Source: an uncultured Chlorobiaceae bacterium (GTDB taxonomy: Bacteria; Bacteroidota; Chlorobiia; Chlorobiales; Chlorobiaceae). From it: 64,000 nt of DNA. Below, in pieces: positions 40,495 through 52,651 of this stretch. The stretch's first letter is position 1. The number at the start of each line of letters is the position of its first letter. A model generated the notes under the pieces. That model searched no databases. It saw nothing but the letters and a program-made list of their open reading frames with translations, and was not told where the DNA came from. The stretch lies in contig CAIPMW010000055.1 of NCBI GenBank assembly GCA_903866255.1, forward strand, positions 21,600 through 85,599, given 5' to 3'. The position numbers and the translations under genes are program-made.

Positions 40495-43400
40495 ATGATT
40501 TTTTCACAGGGAGCCTCACCCTTAAAAGGTGAGTTTTCAAGAATAAAGTTTAGTATCGCTTCTCCTGAGAGTATTCTTGCCCATTCAAGGGGGGAGGTGC
40601 TGAAGCCGGAGACGATCAACTACCGTACATTTAAACCGGAGCGTGATGGTTTGATGTGCGAAAAGATATTTGGTCCAACAAAGGATTGGGAGTGCTATTG
40701 CGGCAAATACAAGCGAGTTCGCTACAAAGGAATTATTTGCGATCGGTGCGGTGTTGAGGTGACAACAAAAAGTGTCCGCCGTGAACGTATGGGTCATATC
40801 TCACTGGCTGTACCTGTAGTACATACCTGGTTTTTTCGTTCTGTTCCAAGCAAGATCGGTGCACTACTTGATTTGTCGACCAAGGAACTGGAGCGGATTA
40901 TCTATTATGAAGTGTATGTCGTTATCAATCCTGGTGAACCTGGTGAAAAGCAGGGCATCAAGAAGCTTGATCGCCTGACTGAAGAGCAGTATTTCCAGAT
41001 TATCACGGAGTATGAGGATAATCAGGATCTTGAGGATTCGGATCCACACAAGTTTGTGGCCAAGATGGGTGGTGAGGCTATTCATTTGTTACTCAAGAAC
41101 ATTGGTCTTGATGCGTCGGCGATACATCTTCGTAAGGTCTTGAAAGAGAGTAATTCTGAGCAAAAAAGAGCCGATGCTCTTAAGAGGCTCAAGGTTGTCG
41201 AGGCGTTCAGGAGGAGCTATGAGCCTCAAAAGAAGATTCGCAAAAAGCCCCAGGGTCTTTTTCCTGAGGATGAGATGCCCGAACCTTATGTTTATGAGGG
41301 TAATAAGCCTGAATATATGGTGATGGAGGTAGTTCCGGTTATTCCTCCTGAACTTCGCCCGCTTGTTCCTCTTGAAGGTGGCCGGTTTGCAACATCGGAC
41401 CTTAATGATCTCTATCGTCGTGTCATTATTCGGAACAACCGATTGAAAAAACTGATCGATATCCGCGCTCCTGAGGTTATTCTCCGTAATGAAAAGCGGA
41501 TGCTTCAGGAGGCGGTTGATGCGTTGTTTGATAATTCACGAAAGGCCAATGCGGTCAAAACAGGTGAGTCCAACAGACCACTGAAATCACTTTCTGATGC
41601 ATTGAAAGGCAAGCAGGGTCGTTTTCGTCAGAATCTGCTTGGGAAGAGGGTCGATTACTCTGGTCGTTCTGTTATTGTGGTTGGTCCGGAATTGAAGCTG
41701 CATGAGTGTGGTCTGCCGAAAAGTATGGCAATTGAACTTTTCCAGCCATTTGTTATTCGTCGTCTGGTTGATCGCGGTATTGCAAAATCGGTCAAATCAG
41801 CAAAAAAACTTATCGACAAGAAAGATCCGATTGTATGGGATGTACTGGAAAAGGTCATTGATGGCCGTCCGGTGTTACTCAACAGGGCACCGACTCTTCA
41901 TCGTCTTGGTATCCAGGCTTTCCAGCCACTGTTGGTTGAAGGTAAGGCTATCCAGATTCATCCCCTTGTCTGTACAGCGTTCAACGCTGACTTTGACGGT
42001 GACCAGATGGCGGTGCATATTCCGCTCTCACAGGAAGCGCAGCTTGAAGCATCATTGCTTATGCTCTCTTCCCATAACCTTATTTTGCCACAGTCCGGCA
42101 AGCCAGTAACTGTTCCTTCACAGGACATGGTTCTTGGTATGTATTACCTGACTAAATCGCGCTCAGGAGACCTTGGCGAGGGTCAGATATTCTACAGCTC
42201 TGAGGATGTGCTGATAGCGTACAATGAAGAGCGCGTGGGTTTGCACGCGCAGATTTTCGTTCAGTACAGCGGTCAGATTGATCAGAAATTTGACCCTCTG
42301 AGGGTTCTTGATACCATTGTTGATGCAACGACCGAAAAGTCCCGGTGGCTCAAATCACAGATTGAAAAGAAGACCATTCTGCTGACTACAGTTGGCAGGG
42401 TGATCTTCAACCAGCACGTTCCCGATGAAATCGGGTTTGTCAACAGGGTTATTGATAAAAAGGTTGCCAAGGAGTTGATTGGACGACTGAGTAGCGAGGT
42501 TGGTAATGTTGAAACCGCAAAATTCCTGGACAATATCAAGGAGGTCGGATTCCATTATGCCATGAAAGGAGGTCTGTCTGTCGGTCTGTCTGATGCTATT
42601 GTCCCTGAAACCAAGGTGAAGCATATCAAGAATGCCCAGAGGGACAGCACCAAGGTTGTCAAAGAGTACAACCGTGGTACATTGACGGATAATGAACGCT
42701 ACAACCAGATTGTCGATGTCTGGCAGAAAACCTCGAACATTGTGGCTGAAGAGTCCTATCAGAAGCTTAAAAAAGATCGTGATGGTTTCAATCCTCTTTA
42801 CATGATGCTTGATTCAGGCGCTCGTGGTTCCAGAGAACAGGTGCGCCAGTTAACTGGTATGAGGGGTCTTATTGCCCGTCCCCAGAAATCGATGTCGGGA
42901 CAGCCGGGTGAGATTATTGAAAACCCGATTATTTCCAATCTCAAGGAGGGGTTGACCGTTCTTGAGTATTTTATTTCAACCCATGGTGCGCGTAAGGGTC
43001 TTTCCGACACATCACTGAAAACAGCCGATGCCGGTTACCTGACAAGGAGATTGCATGACGTTGCGCAGGATGTTATTGTGACCATTGATGACTGCGGAAC
43101 AACACGAGGACTTTATGTCCATCGTAATATTGAGGAAGAGACGAGCGGACAGATCAAGTTCCGTGAAAAAATAAAGGGTCGTGTTGCTGCCCGGGATATT
43201 GTTGATACCCTCAGTAACAGGGTGATTGTAAATTCGGGGGAGATCATTACCGAGGAGCTTGCTGAGCTGATTCAGGAGACAGCGGGTGTGGAAGAGGCTG
43301 AGATTCGTTCCGTGTTGACCTGCGAGTCAAAAATAGGTATTTGCTCGAAATGTTATGGTACAAATCTCTCAGTCCATGGAATCGTCGAAATCGGCGAAGC

Positions 43401-44994
43401 GGTAGGTGTTATTGCTGCGCAGTCGATTGGTGAACCGGGCACACAGCTTACCCTTCGAACATTCCACCAGGGTGGCACAGCCCAGGGCGGTATTTCTGAA
43501 ACTGAAACTAAAGCATTTTACGATGGTCAGGTTCAGTTTGAAGATATCAAGACCGTTGATCATACGGCCATTAATGAGGATGGGGTCGAAGATTTCAGAA
43601 TAATTGTTATTCAGAAAAACGGCAAGATCAATATTGCTGATCCTGAATCAGGGAAAATTCTTAAGCGATATATTGTGCCGCATGGCGCTCATCTGCACTG
43701 CAAGAATGGCTCTCTGATCAAAAAAGATCAGGTGATTTTCAGCAGTGAACCCAACAGTGCTCAAATTATTGCGGAATTACCTGGTATTATCAAGTTTGTG
43801 GATATTGAAAAAGGTGTTACGTACAAAGAAGAGGTTGATCCTCAGACAGGATTTTCGCAGCACACCATCATCAATTGGCGCACAAAGTTGAGAGCTACCG
43901 AAACAAGGGAGCCGAGGTTGATTATTGTTGATGAAACTGGTGAGGTAAGAAAGACCTACCCCGTGCCGATCAAGACAAATCTTTATGTCGAAGATGGGCA
44001 GAAGGTTAGTCCCGGAGATATCATTGCCAAGGTGCCAAGAAATCTTGACCGTGTCGGTGGTGATATTACCGCTGGTCTTCCAAAGGTCACTGAGTTGTTT
44101 GAAGCGCGCATTCCGACTGATCCGGCTATCGTTACTGAGATTGACGGGTATGTCAGCTTTGGCTCTCAGCGAAGAAGCAGCAAGGAGATCAAGGTTAAAA
44201 ATGACTTTGGTGAAGAGAAGGTATATTATGTCCAGGTTGGCAAGCATGTTCTTGCCAACGAGGGTGATGAAGTAAAGGCTGGTGATCCGCTCACCGATGG
44301 GGCTGTATCGCCTCAGGACATCCTGCGTATTCAGGGCCCCAATGCAGTGCAGCAGTATCTGGTCAATGAGATCCAGAAGGTCTATCAGATCAATGCTGGT
44401 GTTGAGATCAATGACAAGCATCTTGAGGTTATTGTGCGTCAGATGCTTCAGAAAGTGCGGGTTGAGGAGCCAGGCGATACTGAATTGCTGCCCGGTGACC
44501 TGATCGACCGAAGTGCTTTTGTTGAATCGAACAGAGGAGTTGCCGAAAAGGTACGTATTACGGAAAAAGGCGATGCGCCACCAAGAATTCAGGACGCTCA
44601 GCTTTACACCATTCGAGAGATTACCAAGCTTAACCGTGAGCTACGCAAGAACAGTAAGAATATGATAGCATTTGAACCGGCGCTTCAGGCGACATCACAC
44701 CCAGTGTTGCTTGGGATTACGAGTGCGGCTCTTCAAACTGAAAGTGTCATCTCGGCAGCATCCTTCCAGGAGACCACCAAAGTGTTGACTGATGCGGCTG
44801 TAGCCGGGAAAATTGACTACCTCGCAGGATTGAAAGAAAATGTCATTGTTGGAAAATTGATTCCCGCAGGTACAGGACTGAAGAGATACAAGGCTATAAA
44901 ACTGACTGGTGATGGTCAGGACACAGCTACATCAAGGGAGGGGGCTCAAGAGGTCGTTGTGGAAACTCGTGAAGGTTTTGCCAATGAGCGTTAG
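40495..44994 (+). CDS. rpoC: RNA polymerase subunit beta'
   Basis: A 1499-residue beta' subunit. The first zinc site is [19 protein letters not shown], the catalytic Mg motif is [12 protein letters not shown], and the second zinc site comes from CGTTRG and CSKCYG near residue 970. The start at ATG 40495 has AAAGGAT upstream; the open frame reaches back to 40438, but those residues are not beta'-like. An extra domain sits between about residues 1050 and 1230, as in many non-enteric beta' subunits. Last gene of the block. Confidence 0.98.
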   Translation: MIFSQGASPLKGEFSRIKFSIASPESILAHSRGEVLKPETINYRTFKPERDGLMCEKIFGPTKDWECYCGKYKRVRYKGIICDRCGVEVTTKSVRRERMGHISLAVPVVHTWFFRSVPSKIGALLDLSTKELERIIYYEVYVVINPGEPGEKQGIKKLDRLTEEQYFQIITEYEDNQDLEDSDPHKFVAKMGGEAIHLLLKNIGLDASAIHLRKVLKESNSEQKRADALKRLKVVEAFRRSYEPQKKIRKKPQGLFPEDEMPEPYVYEGNKPEYMVMEVVPVIPPELRPLVPLEGGRFATSDLNDLYRRVIIRNNRLKKLIDIRAPEVILRNEKRMLQEAVDALFDNSRKANAVKTGESNRPLKSLSDALKGKQGRFRQNLLGKRVDYSGRSVIVVGPELKLHECGLPKSMAIELFQPFVIRRLVDRGIAKSVKSAKKLIDKKDPIVWDVLEKVIDGRPVLLNRAPTLHRLGIQAFQPLLVEGKAIQIHPLVCTAFNADFDGDQMAVHIPLSQEAQLEASLLMLSSHNLILPQSGKPVTVPSQDMVLGMYYLTKSRSGDLGEGQIFYSSEDVLIAYNEERVGLHAQIFVQYSGQIDQKFDPLRVLDTIVDATTEKSRWLKSQIEKKTILLTTVGRVIFNQHVPDEIGFVNRVIDKKVAKELIGRLSSEVGNVETAKFLDNIKEVGFHYAMKGGLSVGLSDAIVPETKVKHIKNAQRDSTKVVKEYNRGTLTDNERYNQIVDVWQKTSNIVAEESYQKLKKDRDGFNPLYMMLDSGARGSREQVRQLTGMRGLIARPQKSMSGQPGEIIENPIISNLKEGLTVLEYFISTHGARKGLSDTSLKTADAGYLTRRLHDVAQDVIVTIDDCGTTRGLYVHRNIEEETSGQIKFREKIKGRVAARDIVDTLSNRVIVNSGEIITEELAELIQETAGVEEAEIRSVLTCESKIGICSKCYGTNLSVHGIVEIGEAVGVIAAQSIGEPGTQLTLRTFHQGGTAQGGISETETKAFYDGQVQFEDIKTVDHTAINEDGVEDFRIIVIQKNGKINIADPESGKILKRYIVPHGAHLHCKNGSLIKKDQVIFSSEPNSAQIIAELPGIIKFVDIEKGVTYKEEVDPQTGFSQHTIINWRTKLRATETREPRLIIVDETGEVRKTYPVPIKTNLYVEDGQKVSPGDIIAKVPRNLDRVGGDITAGLPKVTELFEARIPTDPAIVTEIDGYVSFGSQRRSSKEIKVKNDFGEEKVYYVQVGKHVLANEGDEVKAGDPLTDGAVSPQDILRIQGPNAVQQYLVNEIQKVYQINAGVEINDKHLEVIVRQMLQKVRVEEPGDTELLPGDLIDRSAFVESNRGVAEKVRITEKGDAPPRIQDAQLYTIREITKLNRELRKNSKNMIAFEPALQATSHPVLLGITSAALQTESVISAASFQETTKVLTDAAVAGKIDYLAGLKENVIVGKLIPAGTGLKRYKAIKLTGDGQDTATSREGAQEVVVETREGFANER

Positions 44995-45027
44995 GTTTGT
45001 TTTTTCGGAAAAAGAGTAGAAAAAAGT

Positions 45028-45080
45028 ATAATAAAACAAGCTGTATCATGAGTTACTTATGAGGCAGCTTGTTTTATTAT
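45028..45080. terminator. Large inverted repeat after rpoC
   Basis: A perfect 16-bp inverted repeat (45028-45043 with 45065-45080; arms contain AAAACAAGCTG and CAGCTTGTTTT), with a 21-nt loop, begins 34 bp after the rpoC stop. The 3' arm is T-rich, so it can end plus-strand transcription; its symmetric AT ends could also serve the minus strand. Confidence 0.8.
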
Positions 45081-45112
45081 GCTGTATCTGTGCGAGGTAA
45101 AATCTTCAAATA

Positions 45113-45142
45113 ATAAGGGCCACCTCTCAGGGTAGCCCTTAT
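45113..45142. terminator. Hairpin between rpoC and accC
   Basis: Stem ATAAGGGC (45113-45120) / GCCCTTAT (45135-45142), with an inner ACC/GGT extension. It lies 39 bp beyond the accC stop. Read on the minus strand it is followed by a T-rich stretch, so it probably terminates the accC transcript. Confidence 0.6.
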
Positions 45143-45180
45143 GTAAGATTTCCGTTTCCGGGTGTGTTGCTTTACGTATG

Positions 45181-46524
45181 CTACTTCTTTTCAAACCGGA
45201 AGCTTTCCAGAAAACTTGTATCAAAATCTCCGCTTTGAAAAACAGGCGAGTGCATAACCTGCTTGTGGAATGGAATCGTGGTCTTTACCCCTACAACAAT
45301 AAACTCATCAAGGGCTCGCGACATCCGGGCAATTGCTTCATCTCTTGTATGAGCTGTCACAATAAGCTTGGCAATCATGGAATCGTAGTTTGATGGCACG
45401 ACATAGCTTGCATAAGCATGTGAGTCAACTCTGACACCATGCCCGCCTGGCGTATGAAAGACCTGAAGTTGCCCAGGTGAAGGGCGGAACATGTGCTCAG
45501 GATCTTCTGCGTTGATGCGGCATTCGATTGAGTGGCCATTTGGAGTGAAGGTACGATGTTTAATTGATTCTCCGGCAGCAATGAGAATCTGCTCCTTGAC
45601 AATATCAACATTGTATCGCTCTTCCGTCACAGGGTGTTCAACCTGGATTCGCGTATTCATCTCCATGAAATAGAAATGCTTGTGCTTGTCAAGCAGAAAC
45701 TCGATGGTTCCTGCGCCTTCATAGTTGATAGCCCTGGCTGCAGCAACTGCGGCGTCTCCCATCTTTTTTCTCAAGGCATCATCAACAGCGGGTGATGGGG
45801 TCTCTTCGATAAGCTTCTGGTGACGTCTTTGTACTGTGCAGTCGCGCTCTCCAAGATGCATAGTGTTTCCATGCTGATCCGAGAGTATCTGGATTTCGAC
45901 ATGTCGTGGATTTTCAAGGTATTTTTCTATATATACCCCGCTGTTGCCAAAAGCCTGTTCAGCTTCACTGCGAGCAGTGTTCAAAGCTTTTTCAAGCTGG
46001 CTCTCTTCGGTGACGACGCGCATCCCCTTTCCCCCTCCACCAGCAGTTGGCTTGATAATAACAGGATAGCCAGTTTTTTTTGCGGTTTCTACTGCCTGTT
46101 TCAGATCGGTTACCAATCCAGGGCTTCCGGGAACTACCGGTACTCCCGCAGTAATCATAGTCGATTTTGCAGTGTTTTTGTCCCCCATCTGGTTGATCAT
46201 TTTTGCAGTAGGGCCTATAAACTTGATATTGGCCGACTCGCAAACCTCTGCAAAATCTGCATTTTCAGCAAGAAATCCGTAACCGGGATGGATTGCATCT
46301 GAATTTGTTACCTCAGCAGCAGCAATGATGCGAGGGATGTTGAGATAGCTCTCTCTTGACAAAGCTGGCCCGATGCAGACAGCTTCGTCAGCGTATTTGA
46401 CATGGATAGAGTCAGCGTCAACTGTCGAGTAGACTGCGACAGTGCTGATTCCCATCTCGCGGCAGGTCTGCATAATACGCAAAGCAATTTCGCCGCGATT
46501 TGCAACAAGTATTTTTTTGAACAA
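45181..46524 (-). CDS. accC: Acetyl-CoA carboxylase, biotin carboxylase subunit
   Basis: A 447-residue biotin carboxylase. A TTG start at 46524 gives the family N-terminus [16 protein letters not shown] after Met; a longer frame to 46575 would overlap accB. ATP-grasp motifs are [30 protein letters not shown] and [15 protein letters not shown]. It carboxylates biotin on AccB using bicarbonate and ATP, first half of malonyl-CoA synthesis. It follows accB by 19 bp on the same strand. Confidence 0.95.
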   Translation of the reverse strand: MFKKILVANRGEIALRIMQTCREMGISTVAVYSTVDADSIHVKYADEAVCIGPALSRESYLNIPRIIAAAEVTNSDAIHPGYGFLAENADFAEVCESANIKFIGPTAKMINQMGDKNTAKSTMITAGVPVVPGSPGLVTDLKQAVETAKKTGYPVIIKPTAGGGGKGMRVVTEESQLEKALNTARSEAEQAFGNSGVYIEKYLENPRHVEIQILSDQHGNTMHLGERDCTVQRRHQKLIEETPSPAVDDALRKKMGDAAVAAARAINYEGAGTIEFLLDKHKHFYFMEMNTRIQVEHPVTEERYNVDIVKEQILIAAGESIKHRTFTPNGHSIECRINAEDPEHMFRPSPGQLQVFHTPGGHGVRVDSHAYASYVVPSNYDSMIAKLIVTAHTRDEAIARMSRALDEFIVVGVKTTIPFHKQVMHSPVFQSGDFDTSFLESFRFEKK

Positions 46525-46543
46525 AGCTTTTGGTGATGAATGA

Positions 46544-47002
46544 TTATGGTTTAATCCGGAACAGTGGCTGATCATATTCTACCGCCTGTCCGTTTTCAAC
46601 AAGAATTTCAACAATAGTGCCTGAAACCTCTGCTTCAATTTCGTTCATCAGTTTCATGGCTTCGATAATACAGAGCACATCTCCCTTCTTGACTATGTCA
46701 TTAACCGCAACAAATGGCGGGGAATCGGGTGAGGATGATTGATAGAATGTGCCGACAATGGGCGATCGTGAGTCTATAAGGTCAGAAACAGGTGCCGGCT
46801 TTACCGCATGGGTTAACGTGGCTGGCGGCTGTGGTTGTGCTGGAGTTGACGGTGTCTGTACTTGTACAGCAGTCGCTTGATGAGTCGCATTCGGGGAGTA
46901 GCGTCTCAAGATGATTTTAAAATTTCCCTCCTCAATGATGGTTTCCTGAAGATCTGAGCCATTGACAATGTCAATGAGCTGTTTGATTTCGTTAAGGTTC
47001 AT
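46544..47002 (-). CDS. accB: Biotin carboxyl carrier protein of acetyl-CoA carboxylase
   Basis: A 152-residue BCCP. An N-terminal helical region, a Pro/Ala/Thr/Gln-rich linker (residues about 40-70) and a C-terminal biotinyl domain with [12 protein letters not shown]; the Lys of this motif is the biotinylation site. Partner of accC downstream; efp lies 43 bp upstream on the same strand. Confidence 0.95.
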   Translation of the reverse strand: MNLNEIKQLIDIVNGSDLQETIIEEGNFKIILRRYSPNATHQATAVQVQTPSTPAQPQPPATLTHAVKPAPVSDLIDSRSPIVGTFYQSSSPDSPPFVAVNDIVKKGDVLCIIEAMKLMNEIEAEVSGTIVEILVENGQAVEYDQPLFRIKP

Positions 47003-47045
47003 GATAGTGTTACTTAGTTTATAAACATGGTACCAGAATACTATT

Positions 47046-47612
47046 TTACTTTTTTACTCTTTCAATGTACTCTCCTGTACGGGTGTCGACTCGAATAACG
47101 CTTTCAGTCTGGATAAACATCGGGACGCTCACTTCCGCTCCTGTTTCCACAATTGCTGGTTTTGTTCCGCTGGTCGCTCTGTCGTCTTTAGATGCGGGGC
47201 TGGTTTCAGTTACCTCAAGCTCAACGAAGGTAGGAAGTTCGACTTCGAGAATAGCGCCATCGTCAGAGAAGACTATGGTCACCGTGATGCCATCCTTAAG
47301 AAATCGCGATGAAGAGCCTATGGCAATCTCAGGAACATGAATCTGATCAAAGGTATTATTGTCCATCATGACAAAGTCACTGCCGTCACGGTAAAGATAC
47401 TGGTATTGCTTGCGTTCAGTAACAATCAGATCGACCGTATCACTGGCACTGAAGCGGTATTCGACGTTCTTGCCAGATTTCAGGTTTCTCATGTTTGCCT
47501 GGTAAAACGCACGCAGGTTCCCGGGTGTACGGTGCATAAGGCTTTCGATACTGTGAGGTTCGCTCTTGAAACGGATAATTGAACCTTTCGAGACGTTACT
47601 GATGGAAATCAT
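47046..47612 (-). CDS. efp: Elongation factor P with Asn at the usual modified-Lys position
   Basis: A 188-residue EF-P with three beta-barrel domains: an N-terminal KOW-like domain, a middle OB domain and the C-terminal [24 protein letters not shown] signature. The domain-I loop that normally reads PGKG, with the beta-lysylated Lys, reads [10 protein letters not shown] here, so residue 32 is Asn. EF-P relieves ribosome stalling at polyproline; this loop suggests no EpmA-type lysylation. Start at ATG 47612; the frame upstream to 47678 is not family-like. It sits upstream of accB-accC. Confidence 0.92.
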   Translation of the reverse strand: MISISNVSKGSIIRFKSEPHSIESLMHRTPGNLRAFYQANMRNLKSGKNVEYRFSASDTVDLIVTERKQYQYLYRDGSDFVMMDNNTFDQIHVPEIAIGSSSRFLKDGITVTIVFSDDGAILEVELPTFVELEVTETSPASKDDRATSGTKPAIVETGAEVSVPMFIQTESVIRVDTRTGEYIERVKK

Positions 47613-47850
47613 AAGCAAAAATAAAAAATGTCTTCTGCTAATCAGGAATTGTTGCATTAATGATGTCAAATATAACACAGTGCTGGACTATTACCAATTG
47701 CCATGAACAGCATATCATCGATAATGGTAAAAAGCCATTGCATGTTTGTTCTCTACTGTTTAAATTCACGGGACATTTTTTCCTGCATTGCATTGAATGG
47801 AACGTTGGTTTGTATCATTATTTTCTCTCTCCAGGTCGCTCTCTTTTTAT

Positions 47851-47885
47851 AAAGCCCATCAAGAGCCGTTGCCTTATGGGCTTTT
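47851..47885 (+). promoter_or_regulatory. Terminator-like hairpin in the accA leader
   Basis: A 9-bp stem AAAGCCCAT (47851-47859) / ATGGGCTTT (47876-47884), ending in TTTTT, ends 25 bp before the accA ATG. No plus-strand gene lies upstream for nearly 2.9 kb, so it is probably in the accA leader and may act as an attenuator; unproven. The rest of the 297-bp efp/accA gap holds no gene I can support. Confidence 0.5.
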
Positions 47886-47909
47886 TACAATTACTATCGC
47901 ACAAGCATT

Positions 47910-48917
47910 ATGGCTACAAAAGTTGTCCTTGATTTTGAAAAACCGCTTTTTGAGCTTGAGGCAAAGCTCAAAGAGATGCGAGAGTGTCTCAGGGGCAGCA
48001 CAAGAGAGCAGACTCAGTCAGAAACTGAGGTACTCCATCGTGAAATAGAGACATTTGAGCTGAAAGTCGATGCCCTCCGGCGTTCCATCTATAAAAATTT
48101 GACTCGCTGGCAGAGGGTGCAACTTGCTCGTCATCCAGAAAGGCCTTATACGCTTGACTACATTTACATGATGACGAAAGAGTTTGTTGAACTTGCCGGT
48201 GACCGTCACTTCAGTGATGATAAAGCGATTGTTGGTGGTTTTGCACGTCTTGAAGAGAGTTCGTCCGGGTTTTCTCAACCAGTCATGATTATTGGTCATC
48301 AGAAAGGTCGTGATACCAAATCCAATCTTTACCGGAATTTTGGTATGGCACAACCTGAAGGTTACCGCAAAGCGCTCCGATTAATGAAGCTTGCCGAAAA
48401 ATTTCGCAAACCGGTCATTACGTTGATTGATACTCCTGGAGCATTTCCCGGCATTGATGCTGAGGAGCGTGGACAGGCTGAAGCGATTGCCAGAAATCTC
48501 TTTGAAATGGCAAAGCTGACGGTTCCGGTTATCTGTGTGATTATCGGCGAAGGTGCCAGTGGGGGAGCAATTGGCATTGGAGTTGGCGATCGAATCATCA
48601 TGGCGGAAAATAGCTGGTATTCAGTTATTTCCCCTGAAAGCTGCTCTTCAATTCTCTGGAGAAGTTGGAACTATAAAGAGCAGGCTGCCGAAGCGCTGAA
48701 GCTTTCCGCTTCGGATCTTCTTGCCCAGGGGATTATTGATCGAATTATTCCTGAGCCTGTGGGTGGCGCGCATACAGATCCGGATGCAATGGCGGCTACC
48801 CTGAAAAGTATTCTTGTAGAGGAGTTGAAAGTGCTATTACCAAAGGATCCTGCAGAACTTGTGCGTGACCGGATAGAGAAGTTTTCGGCTATGGGGGTCT
48901 GGAACGAGGAAGTATAG
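47910..48917 (+). CDS. accA: Acetyl-CoA carboxylase carboxyltransferase subunit alpha
   Basis: A 335-residue AccA. An N-terminal coiled region ([14 protein letters not shown]) is followed by the crotonase-fold domain: [43 protein letters not shown] and [17 protein letters not shown]. With AccD (not in this window) it moves the carboxyl group from biotin to acetyl-CoA. On the opposite strand to accBC. Confidence 0.96.
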   Translation: MATKVVLDFEKPLFELEAKLKEMRECLRGSTREQTQSETEVLHREIETFELKVDALRRSIYKNLTRWQRVQLARHPERPYTLDYIYMMTKEFVELAGDRHFSDDKAIVGGFARLEESSSGFSQPVMIIGHQKGRDTKSNLYRNFGMAQPEGYRKALRLMKLAEKFRKPVITLIDTPGAFPGIDAEERGQAEAIARNLFEMAKLTVPVICVIIGEGASGGAIGIGVGDRIIMAENSWYSVISPESCSSILWRSWNYKEQAAEALKLSASDLLAQGIIDRIIPEPVGGAHTDPDAMAATLKSILVEELKVLLPKDPAELVRDRIEKFSAMGVWNEEV

Positions 48918-48926
48918 GACTCAGAA

Positions 48927-48966
48927 ACAGAGAAAGCCAAAACATGACAAGTTCGGCTTTCTCTGT
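48927..48966. terminator. Inverted repeat between accA and korB
   Basis: A perfect 12-bp inverted repeat, ACAGAGAAAGCC (48927-48938) and GGCTTTCTCTGT (48955-48966), lies 9 bp after accA and before the convergent korB. It probably serves as a two-way terminator although no long T run follows. Confidence 0.65.
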
Positions 48967-48996
48967 GTGATGTATAAAAAACGCACGCTCTATTTT

Positions 48997-50028
48997 TTAC
49001 TTGATCTCGTACGAGTTGTCGCCCTTGAGCAACTGTTCAAGAGTAGCGCACCCATTGACCTGTGCTTCATTGATTTGATCAGTCAAGGCATCTTCATAGG
49101 TTATCCGATCTTCGGCATAAAAAACTCCGAAAGGCCTTGGAAGAGAGTCATCGTCTGCAAATCGGGCCAGGATTCCTGCTTTGTTGATGTCGGCCTCGTC
49201 ATGAATCCAGAGGTCGCTTGTTGAAACACCCTCTTTATCAAGATCGACAACAATTGGCTTGAATCCATCAAGAACAATTCCCCTGTTTTTATCATTTCCG
49301 AAAACGAGAGGCATCCCTTGTTCCAGGTAAATCGTGTTATTGGCTTTGCTTTCAGGTGTTGCAAAAGACTCGAATGCAGCGTTGTTAAAAATGGGACAGT
49401 TCTGATAAACCTCCACCAATGAGGTGCCCTTATGCAGAGCGGCCCGCTTTAACATGGCGCGAAGAAATTTGCCGTCGCGATCAAAAGCCCTTGCAAAAAA
49501 AGTGCCACCTGAACCAATCGTCAGCGCTGCTGTATTGAACGGATGATCAATGACACCGGATGGCGAGGTGACTGTTCGCAATCCAAGTTTTGATGTTGGA
49601 GAGTATTGCCCTTTTGTCAGGCCATAAATTTCATTATTGAAAAGAATAATGTTCAGGTCCGGATTTCTTCTCAACGTGTGAATGAAATGGTTCCCCCCAA
49701 TTGACAGAGCATCACCATCACCAGTCCCAACCCATACGCTCAGATCCGGACGAGCGATTTTAAGGCCTGTCGCCATTGGCAGCGCTCTACCATGAATACC
49801 GTGAACCCCATAAGTTCCAAGGTAATAGGGGAGTCGTGACGAGCACCCTATTCCTGAAATACAGGCTATATTTTCAGGTGCAACTCCCAGTTCCGGCAAA
49901 ACGTTTTTCAGTTGCTGCAGCACGGCGTGATCACCACATCCCGGACACCACTTAGCTTCCTGATTTGAAGCAAAATCTTTTGCAGAAAGAACTGGCAGAG
50001 CAGTCATTGTTGTATCGTTATCGGTCAT
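48997..50028 (-). CDS. korB: 2-oxoglutarate:ferredoxin oxidoreductase subunit beta
   Basis: A 343-residue thiamine diphosphate-binding beta subunit. KWCPGCGDH near the N-terminus and [10 protein letters not shown] supply Cys ligands of a [4Fe-4S]; the ThDP motif is [15 protein letters not shown], then [17 protein letters not shown]. It reductively carboxylates succinyl-CoA to 2-oxoglutarate with reduced ferredoxin, a signature step of the reductive TCA cycle. korA is 2 bp upstream. The C-terminal 60 residues are the normal extension of the Kor form. Confidence 0.94.
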   Translation of the reverse strand: MTDNDTTMTALPVLSAKDFASNQEAKWCPGCGDHAVLQQLKNVLPELGVAPENIACISGIGCSSRLPYYLGTYGVHGIHGRALPMATGLKIARPDLSVWVGTGDGDALSIGGNHFIHTLRRNPDLNIILFNNEIYGLTKGQYSPTSKLGLRTVTSPSGVIDHPFNTAALTIGSGGTFFARAFDRDGKFLRAMLKRAALHKGTSLVEVYQNCPIFNNAAFESFATPESKANNTIYLEQGMPLVFGNDKNRGIVLDGFKPIVVDLDKEGVSTSDLWIHDEADINKAGILARFADDDSLPRPFGVFYAEDRITYEDALTDQINEAQVNGCATLEQLLKGDNSYEIK

Positions 50029-50030
50029 GA

Positions 50031-51911
50031 TTAAAGCTCCTTTATAAGATCGGTGATTTTATTCAGTATCTCCGTTTCATTGAACGGCACTCCCTGTACC
50101 TTGGTGAATCCTTCAGGTGCAATCAGGAAAGTATCACGAATGATGTGGATAAGTTGTCCGTTATTGAGTTCGGGAACCAGTATCTGCTTGTAGTTGCCAA
50201 AAAGCTCACGAAGATTTTTGGGGAACGGACTGATATAGCGCAAGTGTGCATGGGCTACGCTGTACCCCTGTTCCAGTGCAATTTCGACGGCAGTTTTAAT
50301 TGCTCCATAAGAGGAGCCCCATCCGAGTACCAGCAAATCACCTTTAAGTGGGCCGTTATCAATATGTTGAAGTGGAATACTCTCTGCAATTTTGGCAATT
50401 TTTTCGGCACGCAATTTCGTCATCAGTTCATGATTTTCCGGATCGTGAGATACATTGCCGGTTTCATGCTGTTTTTCCAGTCCGCCTATACGATGTTCAA
50501 GCCCTCTGGTTCCTGGTTTTGCCCATGAACGAACCTGGCGATCATCGCGTTTGTATGGCAGATAGGGAGCATCTTCAGGTTTTCTCTCCGGCTGAAAACG
50601 GGGTTTGATTTCAGAAAGATTATCCGGACTTTCTACCTTCCATGGTTCAGAGCTGAGCGCAAGATACCCGTCTGTCAAACATATAACCGGAGTCATGTGT
50701 TCAACGGCAATTCTTGCGGCCTCGTATGTCGCGTAGAAGCAGTCAACTGGAGAGGAGGCTGCAAGAACTGGAAGGGGAGCCTCTCCATGTCTGCCATACA
50801 TGGCCATGAGCAGATCTGATTGTTCCGGTTTGGTGGGCAGGCCAGTTGATGGGCCGCCTCGCTGAACATTGATGACGACCAGTGGCAACTCCAGGATGAC
50901 CGCCAGACCAAGCGCCTCGGTTTTAAGTGCCAGACCGGGGCCAGAGGTGTTTGTTGCAGCAAGCGCTCCACCGTAAGCGGCACCGATGCTGCTCACGATA
51001 CCTGCAATTTCATCTTCAGCCTGAAAGGTTTTGACACCATATTTTTTCTTTTTGGCTAAAGTCGAAAGGATCTCCGTTGCTGGAGTGATAGGGTATGAGC
51101 CAAGGAAGAGTTCAAGGCCAGCTTTTTTTGAAGCTGCGGTCAGCGCAATAGCACATGCTTCGTTTCCTGTGACACGGCGGTAAGTGCCATGCTGCTTTTG
51201 TGGGGCAATATCGAAACGACCAAGATTTGCAAAGAGTTCGGTCTCATCTCCAAAGTAATAACCAGCTTTTACCGCTCTGATGTTGGCCTCAGCCATCTGG
51301 CCATTTTTCTGGAATTTGGCACGCAGTGTCTCAAACGTTCCTTCAAGCGGAAGAGAGTAGAGCCAGTAAAGCAAGCCCAGAACAAACATGTTTTTACAAC
51401 GGTCAATCTCTCTGCTGGTAAGGCCACTCTCTTTCAATGCCTCGCGGGTGAGTTGCAGCACCGGTACAGGAAAAAGAATATAATTGTCCAGAGAACCATC
51501 CTCCAGCGGATTTGCTCCGTCAGGATAGCCAGCAAGCTTCAGATTTTTTGCATCGAAACCCTCTGTGCCGGCAATAATGATACCGCCACGGTGCAGATCT
51601 TTCAGATTTGCTTTCAGCGCCGCTGAATTCATGGCAACCATAACATCAAACCGCGCACCTGGCGTATAGACTGGTTTACTGCTGAACTGAAGCTGAAATC
51701 CAGAAACGCCGGCAATAGTACCAGCAGGAGCCCTAATTTCAGAAGGAAAATTCGGAAACGTATTCAGTTCAGTTCCATGAACTGCCACCGTATTGGCGAA
51801 CTGGGTGCCAGTCAACTGCATACCATCTCCAGAATCTCCTGCAAAAAGCACTGAGACGCTCGTTTTTGGCGTTACACTGACCTGTTTGGTTGGTTTTTTT
51901 GTATCAGTCAT
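50031..51911 (-). CDS. korA: 2-oxoglutarate:ferredoxin oxidoreductase subunit alpha (gamma-alpha fusion)
   Basis: A 626-residue subunit formed by an N-terminal gamma domain ([20 protein letters not shown], residues about 20-200) fused to the alpha domain, with [34 protein letters not shown] and [19 protein letters not shown]. The C-terminal part ([20 protein letters not shown]) is the transketolase-C-like domain. It pairs with korB to form the CO2-fixing enzyme. The 2-bp spacing implies tight co-expression. Fusion of gamma and alpha is usual for this branch. Confidence 0.94.
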   Translation of the reverse strand: MTDTKKPTKQVSVTPKTSVSVLFAGDSGDGMQLTGTQFANTVAVHGTELNTFPNFPSEIRAPAGTIAGVSGFQLQFSSKPVYTPGARFDVMVAMNSAALKANLKDLHRGGIIIAGTEGFDAKNLKLAGYPDGANPLEDGSLDNYILFPVPVLQLTREALKESGLTSREIDRCKNMFVLGLLYWLYSLPLEGTFETLRAKFQKNGQMAEANIRAVKAGYYFGDETELFANLGRFDIAPQKQHGTYRRVTGNEACAIALTAASKKAGLELFLGSYPITPATEILSTLAKKKKYGVKTFQAEDEIAGIVSSIGAAYGGALAATNTSGPGLALKTEALGLAVILELPLVVINVQRGGPSTGLPTKPEQSDLLMAMYGRHGEAPLPVLAASSPVDCFYATYEAARIAVEHMTPVICLTDGYLALSSEPWKVESPDNLSEIKPRFQPERKPEDAPYLPYKRDDRQVRSWAKPGTRGLEHRIGGLEKQHETGNVSHDPENHELMTKLRAEKIAKIAESIPLQHIDNGPLKGDLLVLGWGSSYGAIKTAVEIALEQGYSVAHAHLRYISPFPKNLRELFGNYKQILVPELNNGQLIHIIRDTFLIAPEGFTKVQGVPFNETEILNKITDLIKEL

Positions 51912-52108
51912 TGTTACCCTGTTAATTGCTTGTCAAAATTGGTGCACACCAAAAAAAACCGCACCAGTGAACATCGCGGGACGACGCTCATTGATTCTCT
52001 TCTTTGGTGAAATGTATGTCGGGTGAGTAAATGACAGGAGGAAGCCACTCGAATACGTACCTCCCCCAATCGATCCAGTTTAAGAAAAAAAAGGGAGTAA
52101 AACAAGCC

Positions 52109-52378
52109 TCAGGCTGTTTTATCAGGACTTTTTTCGATGACAATGTTGTTTTTGGTCAAGTATTCCTGCCACTCCTTTTCTTCTCTGGTTGGGCAACCGG
52201 GAGAGAGGTCACAGAAATCACATCGCTGGATAAGGTACATCTGCTCCATCCAGCAATCGTTCTTGCTTTTGGAGACCTCGTTGACGTGATTCGGATTCTC
52301 CTTCATTATTCTGGAAGCAATCTCCATCAGTTCCTGAATATCCTTTCGCTTTTGCTGATGTTCCACTCCCCAACTCAT
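52109..52378 (-). CDS. Small cysteine-containing protein, unknown function
   Basis: An 89-residue protein. AGGAG stands 7 bp before the ATG, which supports a real gene. Four cysteines are grouped as DCWMEQMYLIQRCDFCDLSPGC, a spacing that could bind a metal or cluster; flanking regions are charged and helical. I do not recognise the family. It lies between korA and alaS on the korA strand, 197 bp upstream of korA, so it might be in the same transcript. Confidence 0.6.
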   Translation of the reverse strand: MSWGVEHQQKRKDIQELMEIASRIMKENPNHVNEVSKSKNDCWMEQMYLIQRCDFCDLSPGCPTREEKEWQEYLTKNNIVIEKSPDKTA

Positions 52379-52651
52379 AGCATTGCTCCTGTTTATTTAG
52401 CGGAAAAGAGACAAGTTCAAGGTACTCAAGAACCCATTCCCGATTAATATAAATTTTTTATGGAAAAAGAGCGCTCAGCCTCTACCCTTTCAGTGTTCCT
52501 TGTGTTGACGAACATAATGACAATTGCTCGAAGCGCAAATAAAATTAAGTTGGCAACAAGCCTCAAAAAAGAGTAAATTTAGGGCCATAGTAAGCTGCCG
52601 TTCTCATGGATCGGTATGGATGGAAAGCATTGCAACAACATAATAATCTCT

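Noticed and set aside
52031..52447. 138-residue plus-strand ORF opposite the small Cys protein
   Set aside because: No ribosome site or motif; the minus-strand ORF has AGGAG and patterned cysteines.
52460..52576. 38-codon plus-strand ORF starting MEKERSAS before alaS
   Set aside because: No Shine-Dalgarno sequence and no recognisable feature; probably chance.
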